A DNA stretch of 64,000 nucleotides from Paralcaligenes ureilyticus (GCF_004346225.1 NZ_SMAJ01000002.1:62001-126000), one strand, 5' to 3'; shown: positions 1-12,761, counted from the stretch's first letter. A program made the numbers and translations. Notes: generated from the sequence alone by a model not told the origin.

Positions 1-9
1 AAGATAAAT

Positions 10-102
10 GGCAGCCACGAGGGCTGCCGCTACATTAGCGGCGGGCACGTCTTTGTAGCGGCATCTCTGCTATGCCCGTAGCGGCACCCCTTGTGGGTGC
101 CA
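10..102. repeat. Cluster of REP-like palindromic repeat units
   Basis: Three units lie together. An inverted unit at 10-33 ends in GCCGCTAC. A diverged direct unit lies at 55-77. An intact direct unit at 78-102 begins GTAGCGGCACCC and ends GTGGGTGCC. The intact unit folds into a stem GGCACCC/GGGTGCC with a five-base loop. The same family recurs at 1820, 17119 and 59506. The head-to-head arrangement resembles BIME-type REP clusters. It probably lies just downstream of a gene outside the window. Confidence 0.8.
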
Positions 103-406
103 TTTGTTTTGGCACCCGGCCAGCCGGCTGGCGACCGGACCAACTACGATGATACGCCACGCACCCCGAAGATATTTGCGTCTGAATGTTACGTAGTGAT
201 GAAATCGGAGCAGAGCTGCGCTGCGGGCGGCTATACGACGGGTAGCGTACAGAAAGTTGCAGCTTTTGGTGTACCCTGTAGAGGCCGTACGCCGCCGATT
301 GCCTGTGCGCTCAGGGAACTGGATTCGTGTCAGCCTGACTAACAGAACGGGGAAACATCAGCAGTGCCATGCTGACGCCACCCATCATTCAATGCGAGGC
401 TTATCC
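103..406. other. Intergenic stretch upstream of the carbohydrate operon
   Basis: No convincing gene is seen. Short open frames here have no family resemblance and no good ribosome binding site. The stretch presumably carries the promoter and leader of the operon starting at 407, but I cannot pick out a clear -35/-10 pair. Confidence 0.5.
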
Positions 407-3400
407 ATGACTGTCCATCAGCCGAATTCACCGTACACGCACTTGCTTTCAAACGGCAGGTACCACGTCATGGTGACTGGCGGTGGAGGCGGCTACAGCC
501 TATGGAACGGTCTTGCCGTCAATCGTTGGCGAGAAGACGAGACCCGCGATCAGTGGGGCGCCTTTTTCTATATACGCGACACCGAAAGCAATCACCTCTG
601 GTCGGCGGGCCATCAGCCGACGCGACAGTCGGCGGATCGCTACGCGGTCGATTTTTCGGCGGGACGCGCGGTATTTCGCCGGACGGACGGCGACGTCGAA
701 ACACGCAGCGATATAGTCGTTTCGCAAGACGATGACGTCGAATTGCGCCGTCTTTCCATTACGAACCGTTCTACGCAGAGGAAAACACTGGAACTGACCA
801 GTTACCTCGAAGTAGTCCTTAGTCAGCCGGCCACCGACTCCGCCCATCAGGCGTTCAACAAGCTCTTTGTCGAAACTGAAATTATCGCGGACGATCAGAC
901 TGTTTTGGGGCGCCGACGGCCGCGCGCCGTGGGCGAGTCCACGCCGCTCATGTTTCATACCCTCAAGGCGCATACGCCCGTAAAGGGCCGGATATCCTTT
1001 GAGACGGATCGTTTGCGTTTCATCGGCCGCGGCCGTTCCGTGGCCTGTCCGCAGGCGCTGGATGCGGGACAGAACCTGTCGGGCAGTGCCGGCCCGGTGC
1101 TTGATCCGGTCGCGGCGATTCGCTGTCGTGTTTCGATCGACCCAGGTAAAACCGCAGTACTGGATTTTGCGACAGGGGTAGGGCAGACGCGCGAGGCCTG
1201 TCTGCAATTGGCCGGAAAGTACCGCGATAAATCTCGCACCGACCGCGTTTTGGCCGAAGCATCCAACTATGAGACGAGCGTCCAAAGCGCTCTGCACGCG
1301 ACGCCTGTTCAAGCGCAGTGGTATCAACACCTGGCCAGCCACATTATTTACCCCAGTGCGTCATGGCGAGCCGATGCCGGCACGCTTTGTAGAAATCAGC
1401 TGGGTCAGCCGGGCCTGTGGCCCTATGCCATTTCGGGTGATCTACCCATTGCCTTGCTGCGCGTGACCCGCTCCGCAGGCCTGGAACTCGTCCGCCAGTT
1501 GGTGCAGGCCCATACATATTGGAGCCGCCATGGGCTGGCCGTCGACTTGGTCATTGTGGGCGAAGACGGCGCCGGGCAAACGGCGCCTCTGAAGGATCAG
1601 ATCGCACAATTGGTCGACGCCGCCGGTCAAGCCGGTCAGCTCGACCAGCGTGGCGGCATCTACGTGCGGGCTTCCAGTCAGATCAACGATAAAGGCCTGA
1701 TACTTTTGCAATCGGTCGCCCGCATTGTCATCAACGACAGCGATGGCGCGCTGGCGCAGCAGATTGTCCTCCACACGGAGGCCATGCGGGGCCATACCAA
1801 ACGGCCAGGACGCGTTCCTGTAGCGGCACCCCTTGTGGGTGCCGCCTCATCGTCGCCTGCTGTGGCCCTGCCCGAACGCGAACTGGTTTTTGACAACGGG
1901 CTGGGGGGATTCACCACAGACGGATGCGAATATGTCATCAGGACCACACAGGACGCAATGACGCCGGCGCCCTGGGTCAATGTTTTGGCCAACTCCTCCT
2001 TTGGCAGCCTCATCACCGAAAGCGGCAGCGCACATACTTGGAGTGAAAATTCGCACGAATTTCGCCTAACCCCCTGGTCCAACGATCCGGTGAGCGACAG
2101 CAATACCGAAGCGTATTACGTGCGCGACGAAGAAAGCGGCCGCTTCTGGTCGCCTACGCCGTCGCCCGCGGGCGGATCCGCGCCTTACATAAGCCGGCAT
2201 GGCCGTGGCTATAGCGTTTTTGAACACAGCGAAGATGGAATCGCTTCTGAACTATGCGTGTATGTGGCGATCGATGCGCCCATCAAATTCGCGCGGTTGC
2301 GGCTGTGCAATATGTCGGGCCGTGCCCGCCGCCTGTCTGTGACGGGCTATGTGGAATGGGTGCTTGGCGATGAATCCGCGAAAACACGTATGCACGTCAT
2401 CACCCACACCGATCCGGCCAGCGGTGCTGTGCTGGCGCACAACGCCTACAACACCGGGTTTCCCGGACGCACGGCGTTTTTCGCGGCCGACGATGCGGGG
2501 CAGGGTAGCGCCACGGGCGATCGCGCCTCATTTTTGGGCGCGGACGGCGATTTGCGCCATCCGGCGGCCATGGGACAGCCTGCTCTGGACGGCCGGGTAG
2601 GCCCGGCGCTCGATCCGTGCGCCGCCATCCGTCTGCCCTTTGAACTGGGCCGAGGCGAACAACGCGAAATTGTTTTCCGCCTGGGGGCCGAAAAAAATGC
2701 TCAGGCGGCGCTTGATCTGATTCAAGACTCACGCGGTGCGGCATGCGCGCGGCAGGCACTGGACGCCGTCGAGCGATACTGGGTAGACACCCTTGGCGTT
2801 GTGCAGGTCAATACGCCAGACCCATCTCTTAATCTGCTTGCCAATGGCTGGTTGGTCTATCAGATTCTGGCCTGCCGCTTGTGGGGACGCACCGCTTTTT
2901 ATCAGGCCAGTGGCGCTTTTGGCTTTCGCGATCAGTTGCAGGATGTGATGGCGCTGGTCCATGCGGCGCCCGCGCAAGTGCGCGAGCATCTGCTGCTTAG
3001 CGCCTCGCGCCAGTTTCCCGAAGGCGATGTGCAGCATTGGTGGCATCCGCCCGCAGGGCAGGGCATACGCACCCATTGTTCGGACGACTATCTCTGGTTG
3101 CCCTTGGTGGCCTGTCGCTATGTACAGGTCACCGGCGACATCAAGGTGCTGGACGAACCCGTTTATTTTCTGGACGGCAGTCCGCTCGGGGCCGATCAGG
3201 AGTCTTGTTACGAACTTCCCAAACAGTCGAATCAGCAGGCCAGCCTGTATGAGCACTGTGTGCGCGCCATCAAACATGGCTTGCGCTTTGGGAGCCATGG
3301 CTTGCCCTTGATGGGTGCGGGCGACTGGAATGACGGCATGAACCTGGTGGGGGCCAAAGGCAAAGGCGAAAGCGTATGGCTTGGATTTTTCCTGTGCTCG

Positions 3401-4276
3401 GTGCTGACTAAATTCAGCGCGCTGGCCCAAAGCCACAACGACCCTGAGTTTGCCCGGCAGTGTATTGCCGAGTCGGCTCGTTTGCGCACGGCAATTGAAG
3501 CATGCAGCTGGGATGGGCAATGGTACCGCCGCGCCTGGTTTGACGATGGATCGGTGCTGGGTTCGCGCGAAAATGCGGAATGCCGCATCGATTCGATTGC
3601 GCAAAGCTGGTCGGTTCTCTCCGGCGCCGCGGACCTGGCGCGCGCGCGCCAGGCGATGGACGCCGTCGATCAGCAGTTGGTGCGCCGCGATGCGGCCTTG
3701 ATTCAATTGCTCGACCCTCCGTTCGACCGATTTGAGCCCAATCCCGGCTACATAAAGGGCTATCTGCGCGGAGTGCGTGAAAATGGCGGGCAGTACACGC
3801 ATGCCGCCGTCTGGTCCGCCATGGCGTTTGCCGCGCTGGGCGACGCCGATCGGGCCTGGCAGTTGTTCACGATGATCAATCCGGTGAATCACGCGGGATC
3901 GGCCGCGGCGATTGCCACCTACAAAACCGAGCCCTATGTGCTGGCCTCCGATGTGTATTCGCTGGCGCCTCACGTGGGGCGCGGCGGCTGGACCTGGTAC
4001 ACCGGGTCGGCCGGCTGGATGTACCAGTTCATCACGGAGTCGCTTCTGGGCCTGAGGGTCGACGCCGATCAATTGCATTTTGCCCCCTGTGTGCCCGACA
4101 GCTGGGATTCGTTCGAATTGGTTTATCGTTACCGTCAAACGACCTATCGCATGACCGTGCTCATGCACTCGAAAGAGGGGGACGCGATGATGACCCTGGA
4201 CGGTATCGCACAGCCGGGTTCGGCGATCAAGCTGGCCGACGACAAGCAAACTCATCGCCTTGAAGTCCGTATATAG
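407..4276 (+). CDS. GH94 family glycoside phosphorylase-like protein (C-terminal module of cyclic beta-glucan synthase)
   Basis: About 1289 aa. I chose ATG 407 over the in-frame ATG 257 because GCGAGG lies 7 bases before it and similarity to cyclic beta-1,2-glucan synthases (NdvB/ChvB/Cgs) starts right after it (THLLSNGRY, then [15 protein letters not shown]). A first glycosyltransferase-36-type N-terminal domain covers roughly residues 10-330. A linker follows, then a second such domain ([12 protein letters not shown], about 490), then the catalytic barrel with GDWNDGMN; Asp976 in DWND is the usual GH94 general-acid position. The GT84 synthase and membrane segments of Cgs are absent, so the protein is probably cytosolic and phosphorolytic (glucan + Pi to glucose-1-phosphate). 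The linker contains a REP unit at residues 472-479. Substrate is inferred, not shown. Confidence 0.85.
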   Translation: MTVHQPNSPYTHLLSNGRYHVMVTGGGGGYSLWNGLAVNRWREDETRDQWGAFFYIRDTESNHLWSAGHQPTRQSADRYAVDFSAGRAVFRRTDGDVETRSDIVVSQDDDVELRRLSITNRSTQRKTLELTSYLEVVLSQPATDSAHQAFNKLFVETEIIADDQTVLGRRRPRAVGESTPLMFHTLKAHTPVKGRISFETDRLRFIGRGRSVACPQALDAGQNLSGSAGPVLDPVAAIRCRVSIDPGKTAVLDFATGVGQTREACLQLAGKYRDKSRTDRVLAEASNYETSVQSALHATPVQAQWYQHLASHIIYPSASWRADAGTLCRNQLGQPGLWPYAISGDLPIALLRVTRSAGLELVRQLVQAHTYWSRHGLAVDLVIVGEDGAGQTAPLKDQIAQLVDAAGQAGQLDQRGGIYVRASSQINDKGLILLQSVARIVINDSDGALAQQIVLHTEAMRGHTKRPGRVPVAAPLVGAASSSPAVALPERELVFDNGLGGFTTDGCEYVIRTTQDAMTPAPWVNVLANSSFGSLITESGSAHTWSENSHEFRLTPWSNDPVSDSNTEAYYVRDEESGRFWSPTPSPAGGSAPYISRHGRGYSVFEHSEDGIASELCVYVAIDAPIKFARLRLCNMSGRARRLSVTGYVEWVLGDESAKTRMHVITHTDPASGAVLAHNAYNTGFPGRTAFFAADDAGQGSATGDRASFLGADGDLRHPAAMGQPALDGRVGPALDPCAAIRLPFELGRGEQREIVFRLGAEKNAQAALDLIQDSRGAACARQALDAVERYWVDTLGVVQVNTPDPSLNLLANGWLVYQILACRLWGRTAFYQASGAFGFRDQLQDVMALVHAAPAQVREHLLLSASRQFPEGDVQHWWHPPAGQGIRTHCSDDYLWLPLVACRYVQVTGDIKVLDEPVYFLDGSPLGADQESCYELPKQSNQQASLYEHCVRAIKHGLRFGSHGLPLMGAGDWNDGMNLVGAKGKGESVWLGFFLCSVLTKFSALAQSHNDPEFARQCIAESARLRTAIEACSWDGQWYRRAWFDDGSVLGSRENAECRIDSIAQSWSVLSGAADLARARQAMDAVDQQLVRRDAALIQLLDPPFDRFEPNPGYIKGYLRGVRENGGQYTHAAVWSAMAFAALGDADRAWQLFTMINPVNHAGSAAAIATYKTEPYVLASDVYSLAPHVGRGGWTWYTGSAGWMYQFITESLLGLRVDADQLHFAPCVPDSWDSFELVYRYRQTTYRMTVLMHSKEGDAMMTLDGIAQPGSAIKLADDKQTHRLEVRI
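1820..1843 (+). repeat. REP-like unit inside the GH94 coding sequence
   Basis: This 24-base copy is identical to the intact intergenic units. It is read in frame as VAAPLVGA in the linker between the two GH94-type N-terminal domains. Its length is exactly eight codons, so it keeps the reading frame. Confidence 0.85.
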
Positions 4277-4319
4277 TCGACACCCGCGTTGCACGTTTCA
4301 TTACATAAGGAGTTTCAGG

Positions 4320-5350
<1,031 letters not shown>

Positions 5351-5351
<1 letters not shown>

Positions 5352-6742
5352 TGACAACAAGCCCTCATTCCGACGCCTTTGTTTTCTTTGGTGCGACCGG
5401 AGATCTCGCCTACAAGCAGGTATTCCCGGCTTTGCAGGCGATGATTAAGCGCGGCCATTTCGATATGCCTGTCATCGGCGTGGCCAGATCGAAATGGACT
5501 GACGATCAGTTGAGGGATCGCGCACGAGACAGCCTGGAGAAACACGGCGGCGTGGATGCGGATGCCTTCAAAAAGCTGTCGGCCCGGCTGCAGTACATCA
5601 GTGGCGATTATCAGGACGATGCAACCTATCAGCAACTGCATAACGCGTTGGGGCAGGCCCAGCGGCCTTTGCATTACCTGGCCATTCCGCCCAGCATGTT
5701 CAAGGCAGTTACAAAGGGATTGGCCAAATCGGGCTGCGCCAAGAATGCCCGCGTGGTGGTCGAGAAGCCGTTCGGCCGCGACCTTGCGTCGGCGCAATCG
5801 CTTAATCGGACCCTGCACGAATCGTTTCCCGAAGAGGCGATTTTTCGCATCGATCACTACCTGGGTAAAGAGGCGGTCGAAAATCTGCTGTATTTCCGCT
5901 TCGCCAACACATTTCTGGAGCCGGTCTGGTGCCGGCAGCACGTGGCCAGCGTGCAAATCACCATGGCCGAGCAATTCGGCGTCCAGGGGCGGGGCGCTTT
6001 TTATGAAGAGGTAGGCGCCATACGCGATGTGGTGCAAAACCATATGCTGCAAGTGATGGCTTTGCTTACCATGGAAGCCCCAAAAAACAGCGACCCTGAT
6101 TCCATACCCGACGCCAAGCTGCAGGTTCTGAATGCGATGCGCCCACTCCTGCCCACGGAAGTCGTGCGCGGCCAGTTTCAAGGATACCGGGAAGAAGACG
6201 GTGTGGCGCATGACTCTCAGGTTGAGACGTTTGCCGCGTTGCGGCTGCATATCGACAACGTACGCTGGAAGGGCGTACCCATCTACATCCGGGCCGGAAA
6301 AGAAATGCCGGTTACCTGCACCGAGGTGCTGGTTGAGTTGAAACCCCCGACACCCCCGGTATTTGATGCCGATGATGGGGCGGCGTCCAACTATTTCCGA
6401 TTCCGGCTTAGCCCCGATGTCTTGATTACTGTGGGCGCCCGCGTCAAAACACCGGGAAAATCCATGACAGGCACCGATACCGAGCTCATTGCGCATCATC
6501 ACCCGGATGACGAAATGACTCCCTATGAACGTTTGCTGGGCGATGCGCTGGCCGGCAATTCCGCGTTGTTTACGCGTGGAGATACGGTTGAAGCGGCCTG
6601 GCGGGTGGTGGAGCCGATATTGGGCAACGCCGTACCCATTATCGAGTATCAGCCCGGAGCCTGGGGCCCCGTCGAAACGGCGCGGGTCATTGCGGGCGCC
6701 GATCGTTGGCACGATCCAAAACCAGAGGCGGTGTCATCATGA
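5351..6742 (+). CDS. zwf: Glucose-6-phosphate 1-dehydrogenase
   Basis: 463 aa. It makes 6-phosphogluconolactone from glucose-6-phosphate, the entry step of the oxidative pentose phosphate pathway. The cofactor motif is [17 protein letters not shown] at the N-terminus, and the substrate/catalytic motif RIDHYLGKE is at residues 166-174. The gene sits between gnd and a HAD hydrolase gene with a stop-start overlap at each end. No 6-phosphogluconolactonase (pgl) gene lies in the operon, so the lactone must hydrolyse spontaneously or through an enzyme encoded elsewhere. Confidence 0.95.
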
Positions 6743-7446
6743 AACCTACCGACGAAGTCGTTTTCCTGTTCGATTGCGATAACACTTTGCTGGACAACGA
6801 TCATGTTCAGAATGACCTTCAGGCGCACCTTGATCGCGAATTCGGCGCCGCAAGCGCCGGCCGTTATTGGGAAATATTCGAGCAGTTGCGTACCGAGCTG
6901 GGCTACGCCGACTATCTGGGCACCTTGCAACGCTATCGGGCCGATGAAATGAGCGACCCCCACCTGTTGCAAATGTCCGCATTTCTCATCGATTATCCGT
7001 TTGCCGACCGGCTTTATCCTCATGCCATCGAGGCCGTCAAGCATTTGGGCGGCTGGGGGCCTACGGTCATCCTGTCTGATGGAGACGTGGTCTTCCAGCC
7101 CCGCAAGATCCAGCGTTCCGGGCTGTGGCAGGCCGTCGAAGGCCGGGTACTGATCTATATACACAAGGAGAAGATGCTCGATGATGTTCAGCAACGCTAT
7201 CCGGCAGAACATTACGTGATAGTCGATGACAAGCTGCGCATTTTGGCAGACATGAAAGCCATTATGGGGGATCGCCTGACCACGGTCTTTCCACGCCAGG
7301 GGCACTACGCGTTCGACGCCAAAAGTAACGCTGCGTATCCGGCGGCCGATTTGACCGTAGAGCATATCGGCGATCTACTTAACTATCGCTTGCCTGCGCT
7401 GTTGAACGCAGCCCGTGCAGGCATGACCGGAAGGAATATATTATGA
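6739..7446 (+). CDS. HAD-superfamily hydrolase
   Basis: 235 aa. The four HAD motifs are visible: FDCDNTLLD (motif I, nucleophile Asp), LSDGD (motif II), the Lys in HKEKM (motif III) and VDDK (motif IV). It is probably a cytosolic phosphatase acting on a small phosphorylated compound. The start at ATG 6739 overlaps the zwf stop as ATGA, and its own stop overlaps tal as ATGA. The substrate cannot be read from sequence. Its place between zwf and tal suggests a sugar phosphate or clearance of a toxic side product. It has no resemblance to 6-phosphogluconolactonase. Confidence 0.85.
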   Translation: MKPTDEVVFLFDCDNTLLDNDHVQNDLQAHLDREFGAASAGRYWEIFEQLRTELGYADYLGTLQRYRADEMSDPHLLQMSAFLIDYPFADRLYPHAIEAVKHLGGWGPTVILSDGDVVFQPRKIQRSGLWQAVEGRVLIYIHKEKMLDDVQQRYPAEHYVIVDDKLRILADMKAIMGDRLTTVFPRQGHYAFDAKSNAAYPAADLTVEHIGDLLNYRLPALLNAARAGMTGRNIL

Positions 7447-8543
7447 ACGGCACCGCACATTTGCATAAACTCGGCCAAAGCCTGTGGCTGGACAACATTA
7501 CCCGTGGGCTGCTCGACAGTGGCACGCTGGCCCAATATCTGCGCAATTTTCACGTTACCGGGCTGACATCGAACCCTACGATTTTCGATCAGGCTATCGG
7601 GAAGACCGACTTTTACGATGAAGCCATTGCTCGCAAGGCGGCGGAAGGCAAATCGGGCGAGGCCTTGTTTTTCGATCTCGCACTCGAAGATCTGACCCGG
7701 GCGGCGGATCTGTTCCAGCCCATCCACAAGGCCACGGCAGGCGTGGACGGCTGGGTCTCCCTGGAAGTATCGCCCCTGCTGGCCAACGACGCGGCAGGCA
7801 CGGCGCGCGAGGCGTTGCGGCTTCATGGCCGTGCCAAGCGCAACAATCTATTCATCAAGATACCGGGCACGCCCGCCGGCATAACGGCTATTGAAGAATC
7901 GATTTTTGCCGGTGTGCCGATCAATGTCACTTTGCTTTTCTCGCGCCAACAATATCTGGCCGCGTCCGAGGCGTATATGCGCGGCATCGAGCGGCGCATC
8001 GCCGCAGGTCTCGACCCCAAAGTGGCCTCGGTGGCCTCGATCTTCGTCAGCCGCTGGGATGTTGCCGTCAAAGACCTTGTTCCACAGGCCCTGCATAATC
8101 GCCTGGGCATCGCTATCGCGCAGCGGTCTTATCAGGCTTATCTTGAACAACTCGCGTCGCCGCGATGGCACAAGCTGGCTGACGCCGGCGCCATGCAGCA
8201 GCGTTTGCTGTGGGCAAGCACCGGTACCAAAGACCCGGCGGCCTCCGACACGCTCTACCTGGAAGCGCTCGCCGCGCCCAACACCATCAACACCGTCCCC
8301 GAAAAAACGCTGCATGCGTTTGCCGATCATGGTGTCGTGCATGGCGCCATGGCGGCCGACGTGACAGCTGCGGAAAAGGTGCTGGTCGAGTTCGCACAGG
8401 CCGGCGTGGATGCCGCCGCACTGGCCACGCAGTTGCAGCGCGAAGGGGCTGCTGCGTTCAGCAAATCCTGGGGTGACCTAATGGCGGTCATCGCCGGCAA
8501 AAGCGCAAGCCTGGCCCATAGCGGCGAAAGCAAGAAGGGTTGA
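7443..8543 (+). CDS. tal: Transaldolase
   Basis: 366 aa, the long single-domain class found in actinobacteria and many proteobacteria. It transfers dihydroxyacetone units between sedoheptulose-7-phosphate and glyceraldehyde-3-phosphate. The N-terminal motif is [14 protein letters not shown]. The Schiff-base lysine is Lys139 in NLFIKIPGT. The ATG overlaps the preceding HAD gene (ATGA) and the TGA overlaps the pgi start region (TGATGATG). The enzyme complements Gnd and Zwf in the operon and Tkt encoded convergently. Confidence 0.93.
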   Translation: MNGTAHLHKLGQSLWLDNITRGLLDSGTLAQYLRNFHVTGLTSNPTIFDQAIGKTDFYDEAIARKAAEGKSGEALFFDLALEDLTRAADLFQPIHKATAGVDGWVSLEVSPLLANDAAGTAREALRLHGRAKRNNLFIKIPGTPAGITAIEESIFAGVPINVTLLFSRQQYLAASEAYMRGIERRIAAGLDPKVASVASIFVSRWDVAVKDLVPQALHNRLGIAIAQRSYQAYLEQLASPRWHKLADAGAMQQRLLWASTGTKDPAASDTLYLEALAAPNTINTVPEKTLHAFADHGVVHGAMAADVTAAEKVLVEFAQAGVDAAALATQLQREGAAAFSKSWGDLMAVIAGKSASLAHSGESKKG

Positions 8544-10201
8544 TGATGGCCAATAACGCTTCCGGCTCCGCGCCACGGCTTATCGATCGGCCGGCCTGGC
8601 GAGCTTTGAAGGCTCACGCACTACCCATGCGCGATATGCATTTGCGGCAGATCTTTGCCGATGACCCGAAGCGGGGCGAGCGCCTGACTGTCCAGGCCGC
8701 GGACCTCTATCTTGATTACTCCAAGAACCGGATCACCAATGAGACGCTGAAACTGCTGGCACGGCTGGCCGATGAGTGCGGCCTGGCTGCCCACATCGAC
8801 GCGATGTTCAGCGGCAAGAAAATCAACACCAGCGAACGGCGGGCGGTGCTGGAGTCCGCCTTGCGCGCCCCCGAGGGCGATCGGATCGAGCTCGATGGCG
8901 TCAACGTGGTGCGCGAAGTGCACGAAGTTCTGGATCATATGGCCGCTTTTAGCGACAGCGTGCGCAGCGGTCGCTGGACGGGATTTACCGGCCGCGCCAT
9001 CCGCAATGTGATCAATATCGGCATAGGCGGTTCCGACTTGGGGCCGGTCATGGCCTATGAAGCGTTGCGCCATTACAGCCAGCGCGATATGACGTTTCGT
9101 TTTATCTCTAACGTGGATGGCGCCGATTTCTTCGAAGCCACTCGCGATCTCGATCCTGAAGAAACGCTGTTCATCATCTGTTCCAAGACATTTACCACGC
9201 TCGAAACACTGACCAACGCCCATACAGCTCGTGATTGGTGTTTGCAAAAACTGAAAGATGAAAAGGCGGTGCAGCGGCATTTCGTGGCGGTATCGACCAA
9301 TGCCGAGGGCGTGGCCAAGTTCGGCATAGACGCGGCCAATATGTTCGGCTTCTGGGACTGGGTGGGCGGTCGGTACTCTATGGATTCGGCCGTGGGCCTG
9401 TCCACGATGCTGGCGATTGGCCCCGATAATTTCCACGCCATGCTGGCTGGCTTTCATGCGATGGACAACCATTTTCGCACGGCGCCGTTTGCACAAAACC
9501 TGCCCGCACTGATGGGCATGCTGGCGGTGTGGAATAACAATTTCCTGGGTGCTGAAACGGTCGCCGTGCTGCCCTATGAGCATTACCTGAAGCGCTTTCC
9601 GGCCTATCTGCAGCAACTGACCATGGAAAGCAACGGCAAGCACGTTACGCTCGAAGGGGCAACAGTCGATGTATGTACCGGGCCGATCTACTGGGGCGAG
9701 CCGGGCACCAATGGCCAACATTCGTTCTATCAGTTGATCCACCAAGGGACGCGCATCATTCCTTGCGATTTCATCGGCTTTGGTCAAGCCTTGAACCCGC
9801 TGGGCCGTCACCACGATTTATTGCTGGCCAATCTGATTGCGCAGACCGAAGCATTGGCTTTTGGCAAAACAAAAGAACAGGTTCTGGCCGAAGGGACGCC
9901 AGCCTGGCTTGCGCCGCATCGAATTTGCGCGGGCAATCGTCCCACCAACACAATCCTGGCCCCGCGCCTGACCCCGCAGACGCTAGGGCAACTGGTTGCG
10001 CTGTACGAACACAGCGTCTTTACCCAAGGGGTCATCTGGAATATCGATTCTTTCGATCAATGGGGGGTCGAGTTGGGCAAGATCCTGGCGCAGCGCATTA
10101 TTCCCGAGCTTGAAAACGCCGATGAGCCGGCGCTTGCCCATGACAGTTCCACCAATGCCCTGATTCGGCGCTATCGTCAACTAAGAAGGGGACAATCATG
10201 A
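8543..10201 (+). CDS. pgi: Glucose-6-phosphate isomerase
   Basis: About 552 aa, the usual length. It interconverts glucose-6-phosphate and fructose-6-phosphate. The phosphate-binding signature [17 protein letters not shown] lies near residue 158, MESNGK near 360, and the conserved [10 protein letters not shown] follows. Two adjacent ATG codons (8543 and 8546) are possible starts; AGAAGGG lies just upstream and slightly favours 8546. The stop overlaps the next gene as ATGA. In this operon the enzyme links Pgm-derived glucose-6-phosphate to both the pentose phosphate pathway and the phosphoketolase substrate fructose-6-phosphate. Confidence 0.95.
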   Translation: MMANNASGSAPRLIDRPAWRALKAHALPMRDMHLRQIFADDPKRGERLTVQAADLYLDYSKNRITNETLKLLARLADECGLAAHIDAMFSGKKINTSERRAVLESALRAPEGDRIELDGVNVVREVHEVLDHMAAFSDSVRSGRWTGFTGRAIRNVINIGIGGSDLGPVMAYEALRHYSQRDMTFRFISNVDGADFFEATRDLDPEETLFIICSKTFTTLETLTNAHTARDWCLQKLKDEKAVQRHFVAVSTNAEGVAKFGIDAANMFGFWDWVGGRYSMDSAVGLSTMLAIGPDNFHAMLAGFHAMDNHFRTAPFAQNLPALMGMLAVWNNNFLGAETVAVLPYEHYLKRFPAYLQQLTMESNGKHVTLEGATVDVCTGPIYWGEPGTNGQHSFYQLIHQGTRIIPCDFIGFGQALNPLGRHHDLLLANLIAQTEALAFGKTKEQVLAEGTPAWLAPHRICAGNRPTNTILAPRLTPQTLGQLVALYEHSVFTQGVIWNIDSFDQWGVELGKILAQRIIPELENADEPALAHDSSTNALIRRYRQLRRGQS

Positions 10202-11118
10202 GCCTGGGCTATACCACTCCACTGTACTTGCTGCCGTTTGATCATCGGAGTTCCTACGTGAGCAAGATGTTTCATTTCGACCCACCCTTGAAGCCCGAGC
10301 AGCAGCAGGCAGTGGCCGACAGCAAGCGTGTTATCTATGATGGATTCCTGCAGGCGCTAAGCCCTGCCGTGCCCGCTGCCGCCGCGGGGATTCTGGTCGA
10401 TGAAGAGTTTGGCGCCGACATACTGCGCGATGCAAACCGGGAAGGCTATGTCACCGCAGTCTCGGTCGAAAAAAGCGGCTCGGATGAATTCGAATTCGAG
10501 TATGGCGATGCATTTGCCACGCATATCGAAGCGGTCAAGCCCACTTTTGCCAAGGTGTTGGTGCGCTATAACCCCGAGGGCGACACGGTGCTTAACCAGC
10601 GCCAGACCGCGCGCCTGAAGCGGCTCTCCGATTATTGCCGGGCGGCCGACCAGTCGTTTATGTTCGAACTGCTGGTACCCGCCAGCAAACCGCAAATGGA
10701 ACGGGTTGGCAACGACAAGGATGCCTACGATATGGAACTTCGCCCCGTCTTGATGCGTACGGCCATCAGGGCCTTGCAGGACGCGGGAATCGAACCCGAT
10801 ATCTGGAAGATCGAAGGCCTCGATCGTCGGGAAGATTGTGAACAAATGGTTCAGACAGTGCGTCGCGAGGGCCGCCATGATGTCAGCTGTATCGTCCTGG
10901 GCCGCGGGGCCGATGAAAAAAAGGTCGTGCAATGGCTTCAGGTTGCCGCGCAGGTACCGGGCTTTACAGGCTTTGCCGTCGGGCGCACCACCTTTTGGGA
11001 CGCCATCGCCGACTATGAATCAAAGAAGGTGTCCCGACAGGACACCGTGACCCGTATCGCGCGGCATTATGGCGAGTGGGTCGGTGTTTTCAAAACCGCG
11101 GCGGGAGCCGCGCTATGA
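10198..11118 (+). CDS. DUF2090 protein, IolC C-terminal-like aldolase domain
   Basis: 306 aa. It resembles the DUF2090 domain normally fused behind the kinase domain of IolC-type proteins, here standing alone. Visible motifs are LLPFDHRSS at the start, ILVDEEFG near residue 64, and [10 protein letters not shown] near 120. The FDHR and lysine-containing strands suggest a class I aldolase fold like 2-deoxy-5-keto-gluconate-6-phosphate aldolases. Start and stop both overlap neighbours as ATGA, so it is a committed operon member. No inositol genes are near, so its substrate is probably another keto-sugar phosphate. The exact reaction is unknown. Confidence 0.8.
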   Translation: MSLGYTTPLYLLPFDHRSSYVSKMFHFDPPLKPEQQQAVADSKRVIYDGFLQALSPAVPAAAAGILVDEEFGADILRDANREGYVTAVSVEKSGSDEFEFEYGDAFATHIEAVKPTFAKVLVRYNPEGDTVLNQRQTARLKRLSDYCRAADQSFMFELLVPASKPQMERVGNDKDAYDMELRPVLMRTAIRALQDAGIEPDIWKIEGLDRREDCEQMVQTVRREGRHDVSCIVLGRGADEKKVVQWLQVAAQVPGFTGFAVGRTTFWDAIADYESKKVSRQDTVTRIARHYGEWVGVFKTAAGAAL

Positions 11119-12761
11119 ATATCAGCCCGTTGGCTGGCAAACCCGCGCCCGCGACGATTCTGGTGAATGTGCCCAAACTTGTCACGGCCTATTACTCTGA
11201 AACGCCGGACCCTTTCGTGCCCGCACAGCGTGTTGCCTTTGGCACTTCGGGTCATCGCGGCTCGGCCTTCGAAGTCAGTTTCAACGAATGGCATGTGCTG
11301 GCGATCAGCCAGGCCATTTGCGACTATCGCGGCAAACATAAAATCAGCGGCCCCCTGTTCCTGGGGATAGACACGCACGCCTTGTCGATACCGGCCTATG
11401 TCAGCGCGCTGGAAGTGCTGGCGGCCAACGGTGTGGACGTCATGCTGGCCCAGCACGATGAATACACGCCGACACCCGCCGTTTCCCTGGCCATATTGAT
11501 GTACAACCGCGATCGTGCCACAGGCTTTGCGGATGGCATCGTGGTCACCCCTTCGCACAACCCGCCCGACAACGGCGGCTTCAAGTACAACCCGCCCAAC
11601 GGCGGCCCGGCCGATACCGACATTACCGGCTGGATTGAAAAAAAGGCCAACCTGTATCTGAAAGAGGGCCTCAAGGGCGTTAAAAGAATGTCGTTCGAGG
11701 CTGCCTTGCGCGCGACCACGACGCACCGCTACGATTTTCTCAACACGTATGTGAGCGAACTCGACCAGATGGTCGATATGGCAGCGATACGCGGCGCCAA
11801 TATCCATATGGGTGTCGATCCGCTGGGCGGCGCTGGCGTGCACTATTGGGGCGTCATTGGCGAAAAATATCATCTGAACCTGACAGTGGTCAGCGCTGAG
11901 GTTGATCCGACCTTCCGGTTCATGACCGTGGACTGGGACGGCCAAATTCGCATGGACCCGTCCTCGCCCTACGCCATGCAACGCCTGATAGGCCTCAAAG
12001 ACCACTACGACATTGCCTTTGCCTGCGATACCGACCACGATCGGCACGGCATCGTTACCCATCGGGCCGGCTTGCTTTCGCCCAATCATTATCTGTCCGT
12101 GGCGATTGATTATTTGTTCCAGAACCGGCCTAAGTGGTCAAAGAGCGCGGGCGTGGGAAAAACGGTCGTGAGCACTCAAATGATAGATCGCGTGTGCAAA
12201 CGATTGGGGCGCAATCTCTATGAAGTGCCGGTGGGTTTCAAATGGTTTGTGGATGGCCTGTACGACGGGTCGCTTGGATTTGGCGGCGAAGAAAGCGCCG
12301 GTGCCTCGTTTTTGCGGCTTGACGGCTCGGTCTGGACGACCGACAAGGATGGCCTGGTGCCGGCTTTGCTGGCAGCCGAGATCACGGCGCGCACCGGACG
12401 CGACCCGGGAGAAGCCTATGCACAGCTTACGCGCGACCTGGGCGAGGCTTGCGCCGATCGGGTTCAAGCGGCCGCTACGCCGGCGCAAAAAAAGAAACTG
12501 TTGGCGCTTTCACCCAAGCAGGTGACTTGCACCGAACTGGCGGGCGAAAAGATCACGCAAATTCTGACCAAGGCACCGGGCAACGATGCCCCCATCGGCG
12601 GCTTGAGGGTCGCCACCGACAGTGGCTGGTTTGCGGCGCGGCCGTCGGGCACCGAAGATATATACAAGATTTATGCAGAGAGTTTTCGCGGAGAAGATCA
12701 TTTGCGCCTTATCGTCAAAGAGGCGCAGGCCATGGTGGACGCCGCACTGACGGAGAAATAG
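11115..12761 (+). CDS. pgm: Phosphoglucomutase (alpha-D-glucose specific)
   Basis: 548 aa, the E. coli Pgm type. It converts glucose-1-phosphate to glucose-6-phosphate. Ser147 in VTPSHNPPDNGG is the phosphorylated residue, the metal site is DTDHDRHG, and the sugar-binding loop is GEESAGAS. ATG 11115 overlaps the previous stop (ATGA), which decides it over an in-frame ATG at 11076. The TAG stop overlaps the GTG start of the next gene. Its presence fits a glucose-1-phosphate supply from the GH94 phosphorylase at the head of the operon. Confidence 0.95.
   Translation: MNISPLAGKPAPATILVNVPKLVTAYYSETPDPFVPAQRVAFGTSGHRGSAFEVSFNEWHVLAISQAICDYRGKHKISGPLFLGIDTHALSIPAYVSALEVLAANGVDVMLAQHDEYTPTPAVSLAILMYNRDRATGFADGIVVTPSHNPPDNGGFKYNPPNGGPADTDITGWIEKKANLYLKEGLKGVKRMSFEAALRATTTHRYDFLNTYVSELDQMVDMAAIRGANIHMGVDPLGGAGVHYWGVIGEKYHLNLTVVSAEVDPTFRFMTVDWDGQIRMDPSSPYAMQRLIGLKDHYDIAFACDTDHDRHGIVTHRAGLLSPNHYLSVAIDYLFQNRPKWSKSAGVGKTVVSTQMIDRVCKRLGRNLYEVPVGFKWFVDGLYDGSLGFGGEESAGASFLRLDGSVWTTDKDGLVPALLAAEITARTGRDPGEAYAQLTRDLGEACADRVQAAATPAQKKKLLALSPKQVTCTELAGEKITQILTKAPGNDAPIGGLRVATDSGWFAARPSGTEDIYKIYAESFRGEDHLRLIVKEAQAMVDAALTEK

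Noticed and set aside
91-342. 83-codon open frame at the left edge
   Set aside because: It starts inside a REP-like repeat, has no binding site and reads as low-quality sequence.
2729-4294. 521-codon open frame antisense to the GH94 gene
   Set aside because: It is the complement of a strongly conserved coding region with GC-rich codon bias; its product shows no family resemblance.
8621-9814. 397-codon open frame antisense to pgi
   Set aside because: Shadow of a conserved gene, no recognisable domain, no ribosome binding site.
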